From SG8-41 sp044867805 (lineage in GTDB: Bacteria; Pseudomonadota; Gammaproteobacteria; Burkholderiales; SG8-41): 11,305 nt of DNA. Made by a program: the position numbers and the translations under genes. The DNA lies in the NCBI GenBank assembly GCA_044867805.1, contig JBIOVQ010000051.1, positions 1 to 11,305 on the forward strand, in the 5' to 3' direction. The stretch's first letter is position 1, and each line of letters opens with the position of its first letter. A model generated the notes under the pieces. It searched no databases and was not told the origin of the DNA. It saw only the letters and a list, made by a program, of their open reading frames with translations. This document shows, piece after piece, positions 6,288 through 11,305 of this stretch.

Positions 6288-6363
6288 CAGACGTCAGACG
6301 CCAGTTGTCAGTCTGCGCTGGGCTTAAGTCGCTGCCGACTGGCGTCTGGCAGCTGGCGTCTGA
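6288..6363. repeat. Imperfect inverted repeat of CAGACGCCAG-type words, gap 6
   Basis: The arm at 6294-6311 (TCAGACGCCAGTTGTCAG) matches the reverse complement of 6346-6363 at 16 of 18 positions. Further degenerate copies lie at 6288-6300 and 6332-6350. It begins 20 nt after the stop of dehydrogenase A. It is the same kind of structure as in the other gaps, with yet another word. Confidence 0.8.
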
Positions 6364-6366
6364 GTC

Positions 6367-6395
6367 TTGCGTCGCTTTGGCGGTTGGAATAGATT
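6367..6395 (+). promoter_or_regulatory. Possible weak sigma-70 promoter for the AAA+ operon
   Basis: TTGCGT (6367-6372) and TAGATT (6390-6395) are separated by 17 nt. They match the -35 consensus at 3 of 6 and the -10 consensus at 4 of 6 positions. A promoter is expected here because the functional theme changes and the gap is 201 nt, but the match is weak. Confidence 0.2.
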
Positions 6396-6414
6396 GCGCG
6401 GTAACTTGAATTGT

Positions 6415-6456
6415 CCTGCCTGCCGGAGGGCGCACTGGCGACAGGAACAGGCAGGA
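6415..6456 (+). promoter_or_regulatory. Leader hairpin next to the AAA+ ribosome-binding site
   Basis: CCTGCCTG at 6415-6422 is perfectly complementary to CAGGCAGG at 6448-6455, and T6414-A6456 extends the stem to 9 bp around a 25-nt loop. The Shine-Dalgarno AAGGGGA (6457-6463) follows at once, with ATG at 6469. The hairpin could expose or mask the ribosome-binding site, or the palindrome could be an operator. Confidence 0.4.
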
Positions 6457-6468
6457 AAGGGGAATTCA

Positions 6469-7749
6469 ATGGCGGCCGATCCAAGCGTGGTTGACGCGAT
6501 CTCTGCCGCTGTCACGGCGAATCCCGGAAATACGCAGCTGAGGCTGCATCTCGCGACGCTGCTGCTGGAGAGCGGCCGTGCCGCCGAAGCGCTGCAGCAC
6601 TGCCAGGCGGTGCTCGACGCGAAGCCCGACGACATGTCCGCGCTACCCCTGGCGGCGCGGGCGGCGGAAGCGCTGGGGGACGCGGAGAAGGCCGGCCGGT
6701 TCAAGCGCCTGGCTGATGCCTTGTCGCGCGCCGGTGGGGACGCCCCGACGGAATCGCCGGCACGCAAGGCTCCGCAGCCGCCGGCAGACGCCCCCGACGA
6801 CGATGATGCTCCGAAATCTTCCGCCAAGGTCGTGCCGCTGCGCGTCGTCGAAGGCGGCTTGTCGGAAGGCGTATGGGAAGCGGAGACCACGAAGGTCAAG
6901 CTTGCCGATGTGGCGGGCATGGAGGAGGTCAAGCGACGCCTGAACCTTGCCTTCCTTGCGCCGCTGCGCAACCCGAAGATGATGAAGATGTACGGCAAGA
7001 CGCTGCGCGGCGGCCTCATGCTCTACGGTCCGCCCGGCTGCGGCAAGACGTTCATCGCGCGCGCGACCGCCGGCGAGATGGGCGCGCGTTTTGTCTCGGT
7101 GGGCCTGGCGGACGTGCTCGACATGTATCTCGGGCAAAGCGAGCGCAACCTGCACGAAATCTTCGAGACCGCGCGGCGCAACGCCCCGTGCGTCCTGTTC
7201 TTCGATGAAATAGACGCCCTGGGCAGGAAGCGCAGCCAGATGCGCCACTCCGCCGGCCGCGACGCCGTCAACCAGCTGCTGGCGGAACTGGACAGCGTGG
7301 GTAGCGAGAACAAGGGCGTATTCGTGCTCGCGGCGACCAATCACCCGTGGGACGTCGACACGGCGTTGCGCCGTCCCGGCCGCCTCGATCGCACTCTGCT
7401 GGTCCTGCCGCCGGATGCGCCCGCGCGGGAGGCCGTCCTGCGGTATCACCTGGGCTCCAAGCCGGTCGAAGAGGTGGATCTGCCCTGGCTTGCGGGCAAG
7501 ACCGAGGGCTATTCCGGCGCGGACCTGGCGCATCTTTGCGAATCAGCGGCGGAGCTTGCCATGGAGGATTCCTTGAAGAGCGGAGATCCCCGGCCGCTGC
7601 GCCAGGCGGATTTCAAGAAAGCGCTGAAGGACGTGAAGCCCAGCACCCGTCCCTGGTTCGAGACCGCGCGCAACTACGCGATGTTCGCCAACGAAGGCGG
7701 CGCCTACGACGAGCTGCTGGACTACCTGCGCGCGGCGCGCATGGTCTGA
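6469..7749 (+). CDS. AAA+ ATPase with N-terminal TPR-like region
   Basis: The protein is 426 residues. Residues 5-87 form helical TPR-like repeats (NTQLRLHLATLLLESGRAAE, then EALGDAEKAGRFKRLADAL). An acidic, Pro/Ala-rich linker (90-118) follows, then one classic-clade AAA module: Walker A GPPGCGKT (187-194), pore-loop MYLGQSE (219-225), Walker B LFFDEID (243-249), sensor-1 N291, arginine fingers R305 and R308 in RRPGRLDR, and sensor-2 YSGADLAHLC (348-357). The C-terminal stretch DVKPSTRPWFETARNYAMF recalls the C-terminal helix of Vps4/katanin/spastin-type ATPases. No protease domain is present, so it is probably an unfoldase or remodelling enzyme using a hexameric pore. ATG 6469 has the Shine-Dalgarno AAGGGGA. 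The next gene, another TPR protein, follows after 17 nt and is a likely partner. Confidence 0.9.
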   Translation: MAADPSVVDAISAAVTANPGNTQLRLHLATLLLESGRAAEALQHCQAVLDAKPDDMSALPLAARAAEALGDAEKAGRFKRLADALSRAGGDAPTESPARKAPQPPADAPDDDDAPKSSAKVVPLRVVEGGLSEGVWEAETTKVKLADVAGMEEVKRRLNLAFLAPLRNPKMMKMYGKTLRGGLMLYGPPGCGKTFIARATAGEMGARFVSVGLADVLDMYLGQSERNLHEIFETARRNAPCVLFFDEIDALGRKRSQMRHSAGRDAVNQLLAELDSVGSENKGVFVLAATNHPWDVDTALRRPGRLDRTLLVLPPDAPAREAVLRYHLGSKPVEEVDLPWLAGKTEGYSGADLAHLCESAAELAMEDSLKSGDPRPLRQADFKKALKDVKPSTRPWFETARNYAMFANEGGAYDELLDYLRAARMV

Positions 7750-7766
7750 AGATCCGGGAGGACGCG

Positions 7767-9020
7767 ATGAGCGCACAGATCGAGAAGGCCCAGCTGCTGA
7801 TCGGGCAGCAGCGGTTCGAGCTCGCGATCAAGGAGCTCACGCAGGAGCTCCAGTCGAACCCGGACGAGCCGCACGTGCATGCCCTGCTGGCGGTGTGCCT
7901 TCGACAGCTGGACCGGAACGAGGAGGCGCTCGAGTCGGCCCGGCGCGCCGTGCAGGTCGGCCCCGACTATGCCTACGGGCATTATGTGCTGGCGGGTGTT
8001 TACGATCAGGACGATCGCTTCAAGGAGGCGGAGCGGGCCATCCGCGAAGCGATCCGTCTCGACCCCGAGGACGCGGATTACCACACGCGTCTCAGCAGCA
8101 TACATATGCAGCAACGGCGCTGGGAGGAGGGGCTGAGCGCCGCGGAGCGCGCCCTCGAGCTGGACCCCACGAATGCCGAGGGCCTCAATCTCCGCGCGAT
8201 GGCGCTCAGCAACCTGAACCGCGGCGAGGAAGCCGCTGCCGCATACCAGAGCGCGCTTGCCGCAAATCCGGAGGACCCGATGGCCCACGCCTCGAAAGGC
8301 TGGCAGGAGGTCCGCGCCGGAAACCTCGATTCGGCCATGGCTTCCTTCAGGGAAGCGCTGCGCCTGGACAGCAGCCTCGCCTGGGCGCGTGAAGGGGTGG
8401 TCGAAGCGCTGAAAGCGCGCAATCCGCTCTACCGGGTGATGCTTTCATACTTCTTGTGGACGGCCCGCCTGGAACCGAAGGTCTTGTGGGGCTTGATCAT
8501 CGGCGGATTCATACTGGCGCGGGTCCTGCGCGACTTCGGAAAGTCCAATCCGGAGTGGGCGCCTTACATCTGGCCGGCGCTGGGACTTTATGCAGCCTTC
8601 TGCCTGATGACCTGGATAGCCGACCCGCTGTTCAACCTGCTGCTGCGGCTGCACCCTCTTGGGCGCATCGCGCTGAGCGAGCAGCAACGGGTGGCGGCAA
8701 ATTGGTTCGGGGGCAGCCTGCTGCTTGCCCTGGTGAGCCTCGCTGCCGCGCTGGTGCTCGAGACCGAATGGCTGTTGATGCTTGCGATGGCCTCCGGCTT
8801 CATGGTCATTCCGATTTCGAGCTCGCTGGGGACGGAATCCAGGCGCGCCCGGAAAATCCTCCTGACCTACACCTGGGTGCTCGGCGCGTGCGGGGCCCTC
8901 TTCGTGGGGGCATCCATGTTCGCAGATTCCGGGCCTGTCGTGGCCGTGCCGTTCGGTATTTTTCTTCTCGGAGTGGTCACCTTCTTCTGGGTGGCGAACT
9001 GGATAAAAATCCGGTACTAG
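7767..9020 (+). CDS. TPR-repeat integral membrane protein
   Basis: This 417-residue protein starts at ATG 7767, with GGGAGGA (7756-7762) four bases upstream; the open frame before that is a shadow of the AAA+ gene. Residues 1-215 form about six TPR units, with typical signatures such as ALESARRAVQVGPDYAYGHY, AERAIREAIRLDPEDADYHT and ALELDPTNAEGLNLRAMAL. Residues 237-417 hold about six hydrophobic segments: 239-257, 266-293, 312-331, 335-351, 364-385 and 389-412. There is no N-terminal signal peptide, so the TPR domain is probably cytoplasmic. I recognise no enzyme motif. The 17-nt spacing from the AAA+ gene suggests a pair in which this protein docks the ATPase at the membrane. Confidence 0.85.
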   Translation: MSAQIEKAQLLIGQQRFELAIKELTQELQSNPDEPHVHALLAVCLRQLDRNEEALESARRAVQVGPDYAYGHYVLAGVYDQDDRFKEAERAIREAIRLDPEDADYHTRLSSIHMQQRRWEEGLSAAERALELDPTNAEGLNLRAMALSNLNRGEEAAAAYQSALAANPEDPMAHASKGWQEVRAGNLDSAMASFREALRLDSSLAWAREGVVEALKARNPLYRVMLSYFLWTARLEPKVLWGLIIGGFILARVLRDFGKSNPEWAPYIWPALGLYAAFCLMTWIADPLFNLLLRLHPLGRIALSEQQRVAANWFGGSLLLALVSLAAALVLETEWLLMLAMASGFMVIPISSSLGTESRRARKILLTYTWVLGACGALFVGASMFADSGPVVAVPFGIFLLGVVTFFWVANWIKIRY

Positions 9021-9040
9021 CCGGGTACGTCCCAACCCGG
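9021..9040 (+). other. Short hairpin after the TPR gene
   Basis: CCGGGT (9021-9026) and ACCCGG (9035-9040) form a perfect 6-bp stem with an 8-nt loop, starting at the base after the stop codon. No U-tract follows, so it is at best a weak or Rho-assisted terminator or an mRNA 3'-end stabiliser. Confidence 0.35.
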
Positions 9041-9130
9041 TAGCTGGCCCGGTCGCTCTGAAGGTGTTCGGCAGCGTCGTGAAGGAACGGAAGCGGGGCT
9101 CCCGGCCCGGAACTTCGCGATAACCGAAAG

Positions 9131-10480
9131 ATGGCGCGGATGCTGAAAACAGTTCTGAAGTGGGCCGGAATATCGATCGTTACCGTATTCCTGGGCTTCG
9201 TTGCGATCAACCTGTTTGACGAAAGCCTGGATCCACAGGCGGCAGCTTACGGGAAGCCGCGTGCCCCCAGGGTTCCGGACGCGGAGAACGCATATTTCGC
9301 CTTGCTCGCGATAGATGCACCTGCGGGCGCCAACTCCATGGCTTACGCGAAGACGTGGCTCGACGAGGCGCGTGCCGCTGCGCATGAACGCCGCCCTCCA
9401 CTCCGCCCGCAGAGGGAGCAGGCCAAGCGGCCCGATCCGTGCGACCCGCTAGACAGATCGTGCTTTACGGTCGTTCGCGAGAATGCCGGCGTAATCAGGG
9501 GACAACTCGCAATGCTTGCGGGAGACCTGGAGCGCTACGAGGCGCTTATCTCCTCCCGTCGATTCGACGAGGTGCTCGACTATCCGTTTGGATTGGAGTC
9601 CGATTTCCCGCCATATGCTTCGCTTGCCCGGGCCCAGCGCGCCTACCTGCTGCGCATTGCCCTCGATTTCGAGTCCGGCAGGGTGGAAAAAGCGGTGGCT
9701 GCCCTCGAGCGCGAACTTGCTTGGCAGCGCCTCTTCCTGACGGAATCCCGGCTGCTTGTCAGCAAGATGGTTGCGGCAAGGAATTATTGGCGCGACCTGA
9801 TGTTCGTGCGGAGCCTGCTCGAGGCGGCGTCCGCGAAGCTGGTTCCCCAGCTCCCGAGGCTGCAGAGGATGCTCCGGCCGCTCGATGAAGCGGTGCAGAG
9901 CCTCCCGCGGGTGGTGGAAACCGAGTTTGGCTCCGTCGGAGCAGCGTACTCGGGAATTTCGCCGGACAGGGACGATATCCGCCAGATGATCGGCTGGTAT
10001 GTTTCGGGGACCGCGCTTCTCTACCAGCCGAAGGCAACCATGAACCATGCCTATCGCTACTATTCCAAGCTCGCTGATCAGGTCTTTGCCGCGCCTGCCC
10101 ACCGTGTACTCGCCGAATCGAAGGCCTTCTCGGAGTCGTGGCACGACTTGCCGTGGTGGCGCTATATCTACAACCCGGTTGGCAAGATGCTGATGTCGGT
10201 GGCCATGCCTGCCTGGGAGGATTGCCCCTTGCGCATGCACGACCTCGATGCCCTCAATCGTCTGGTCGGGTTACGCGTCGAACTGCTGGTTTCTGAAGCG
10301 ACAGCAGGCCAGGTAGCTGAACGTGTTGCCGCTTCTGCCCCGCGTTTTTATGACCCGTATAGCCGGAACCCTATGACCTGGGATGGAGAAAAGAAGCGTC
10401 TGTACTTTGAGGCTCGTTCCAAGCGCTTCAGGGAACTGAAGAATGGTGTCGAGAGCGGTCGTGTATTCGTGAATTTATGA
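9131..10480 (+). CDS. Membrane-anchored protein of unknown function
   Basis: This 449-residue protein is not one I recognise. Residues 8-28 (LKWAGISIVTVFLGFVAINLF) form one hydrophobic segment after a basic N-terminus. This predicts a signal anchor with the rest of the chain outside the cytoplasm; no lipobox Cys follows. The remainder is helix-rich and soluble. C103 and C110 lie close together (DPCDPLDRSC), and a third cysteine is in WEDCPLRMHD, so a disulfide is possible. The end contains FYDPYSRNPMTWDGEKKRLY, a DP-(Y/F)-x-x-x-P-(M/L)-x-(W/Y)-D layout that I associate with the C-termini of other uncharacterised envelope proteins. The Shine-Dalgarno is poor, and ATG 9140 is an alternative start. 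It lies 110 nt after the TPR membrane gene and may share its transcript. Confidence 0.75.
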   Translation: MARMLKTVLKWAGISIVTVFLGFVAINLFDESLDPQAAAYGKPRAPRVPDAENAYFALLAIDAPAGANSMAYAKTWLDEARAAAHERRPPLRPQREQAKRPDPCDPLDRSCFTVVRENAGVIRGQLAMLAGDLERYEALISSRRFDEVLDYPFGLESDFPPYASLARAQRAYLLRIALDFESGRVEKAVAALERELAWQRLFLTESRLLVSKMVAARNYWRDLMFVRSLLEAASAKLVPQLPRLQRMLRPLDEAVQSLPRVVETEFGSVGAAYSGISPDRDDIRQMIGWYVSGTALLYQPKATMNHAYRYYSKLADQVFAAPAHRVLAESKAFSESWHDLPWWRYIYNPVGKMLMSVAMPAWEDCPLRMHDLDALNRLVGLRVELLVSEATAGQVAERVAASAPRFYDPYSRNPMTWDGEKKRLYFEARSKRFRELKNGVESGRVFVNL

Positions 10481-10502
10481 CTTCGCAACGCGCGCGGATG
10501 GC

Positions 10503-10616
10503 ATGCTGAAGATCGGAATCCTGCTGGGTGACGACATCAGAGGAGCAAGCACCAAATCACAAGCACCAAGCACCAAACAAGCTCCAAACCACAAACACCA
10601 AGTTCCAAACGTTTGA
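10503..10616 (+). pseudogene. Relic or upstream start of dehydrogenase B, broken by repeat
   Basis: ATG 10503 begins MLKIGILLGDDI, the N-terminus of the dehydrogenase family seen at 5212 and 10706. It then reads into the repeat (RGASTKSQAPSTKQAP) and stops at TGA 10614-10616, for 37 residues. Its DNA differs from the matching relic at 5005 at 7 of 33 positions, much like the bodies of the two genes. The element between relic and new start differs far less. It is not in frame with the intact start at 10706. It is either a cut-off original 5' end or a leader peptide. Confidence 0.65.
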
Positions 10617-10705
10617 GAGTTGGAATTTGAGAGTTGGAATTTGTTTGAGATTTGGAATTTGATGATTGAAATTTCCGGGGCTGAACTTGCAATGGGGTAT
10701 GAAGA
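10539..10705. repeat. Intergenic repeat element, copy B (167 nt)
   Basis: It has the same architecture as copy A at 5038-5211: CACCAAG/CCAAACAAG words, the palindrome CAAACGTTTG (10606-10615), then GAGAGTTGGAATTTG words. It supplies GGGGT at 10694-10698, 7 nt before ATG 10706. It has 160 of 167 aligned bases identical to copy A, and one fewer CACCAAG unit. It starts right after the GAC GAC ATC codons of the relic gene start. Confidence 0.9.
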
Positions 10706-11305
10706 ATGCTGAAGATCGGAGTGCTGCTTGGTGATGATATAGGCTTGGAGGTGGTGCCCGAAGCGGTCAAGGTGATGAAGGCTGCGGCGAGAAAGACCGG
10801 CCTCGAGGTGCAATGGAGCGATCACCCGATAGGCAGGCGCGGCCACGAGCTGCATGGGCATACCATGCCGCAAGCCACGGTCGAGGCGCTGGAGAAGACG
10901 GACGGCTTCCTGTGCGGGCCGATCGGGCATGCCGCCTATCCGCGCAACGACCCGACCTGGATCATGCCGCCGCTGCGCAAGCGGCTCGATCTCTACGCCA
11001 GCATCAAGCCGGTCAAATCCTATTCGAACATCCAGTCGGTGCACAAAGACGTGGTCATCGTGTTCCTGCGCGAGGTGACGGAGGGTATGCAATCCTCGGA
11101 CACCGTCGTCGCCGGCGCCGGCGAGTTCCGCCCGAACGACGAGATCACGATCGCTTCACGCATCATCACGCGCAAGGGATCGAGCCGCGTCGCGCGCGAG
11201 GCGTTCGAGATCGCGCGCGCGCGCCCGCGCAAGAACGTCACATCGGTGCACAAGGAGCCTGTCTACCGGCTGGCCTGCGGCATGTTCGCGGAAGAATGCC
11301 GCAAG
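10706..11305 (+). CDS. Isocitrate/isopropylmalate dehydrogenase family protein, copy B, 3' end missing
   Basis: The frame is open from ATG 10706 to the window edge, giving 200 residues. It aligns with copy A without gaps, at about 153 of 200 identical. It keeps GDDIG (9-13), LRKRLDLYASIKP (90-102), LREVTEG (121-127) and HKEPVYR (182-188). The Asp metal ligands lie beyond the edge. As in copy A, the usual catalytic Tyr is missing, here Gln129, and the second substrate arginine is Lys101. The first 63 nt differ from copy A at only 3 sites, after which the copies diverge quickly. This suggests recent sequence exchange at the 5' end. GGGGT at 10694-10698 is the ribosome-binding site. It probably acts on a related but different hydroxy-acid. 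Confidence 0.87.
   Translation, partial: MLKIGVLLGDDIGLEVVPEAVKVMKAAARKTGLEVQWSDHPIGRRGHELHGHTMPQATVEALEKTDGFLCGPIGHAAYPRNDPTWIMPPLRKRLDLYASIKPVKSYSNIQSVHKDVVIVFLREVTEGMQSSDTVVAGAGEFRPNDEITIASRIITRKGSSRVAREAFEIARARPRKNVTSVHKEPVYRLACGMFAEECRK

Noticed and set aside
9021..9040. Intrinsic terminator after the TPR membrane gene
   Set aside because: The stem is only 6 bp and has no following U-run; it is kept only as a low-confidence hairpin.

Overview
This is a GC-rich window with every supported gene on the + strand. The gene types (MmgE/PrpD, isocitrate-lyase-like, MR/MLE and LeuD-like enzymes in one cluster, plus an AAA+/TPR pair) and the composition fit a metabolically versatile Pseudomonadota, perhaps a Betaproteobacterium from soil or groundwater. 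The sequence does not prove the taxon.

Region 1 (1-6267) looks like an organic-acid catabolic cluster. In order it holds the C-terminal part of a LeuD/DmdB-like hydratase small subunit, an enolase-superfamily MR/MLE enzyme, a PrpB/dimethylmalate-lyase-like C-C lyase, an MmgE/PrpD protein, a translationally coupled OsmC protein, and an isocitrate/isopropylmalate-dehydrogenase-family enzyme (copy A). Hydration/dehydration, lyase and oxidative steps together resemble a methylcitrate-like or dimethylmalate-like route; the actual substrate cannot be read from the sequence.

Region 2 (6268-10480) is unrelated in function. It holds an AAA+ ATPase with an N-terminal helical, TPR-like part, a TPR protein with about six membrane spans, and a membrane-anchored protein of unknown function. 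Region 3 (10503-11305) is a second dehydrogenase of the same family (copy B, about 76% identical over the 200 visible residues), cut by the window edge.

The most striking feature lies between genes. Most gaps in the catabolic part carry a different low-complexity repeat made of a degenerate 7-10 nt word, often followed by its reverse complement. At both dehydrogenases such an element (174 and 167 nt, about 96% identical) sits inside what looks like the original 5' end of the gene. Upstream of each element lies an in-frame gene start coding for MLKIG(V/I)LLGDD, which then runs into the repeat. Downstream of each element the same start is present again, with a new ribosome-binding site, and leads into the full gene. 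The two elements and the gene starts they carry also form direct repeats about 5.5 kb apart, bracketing dehydrogenase A and the AAA+ module.
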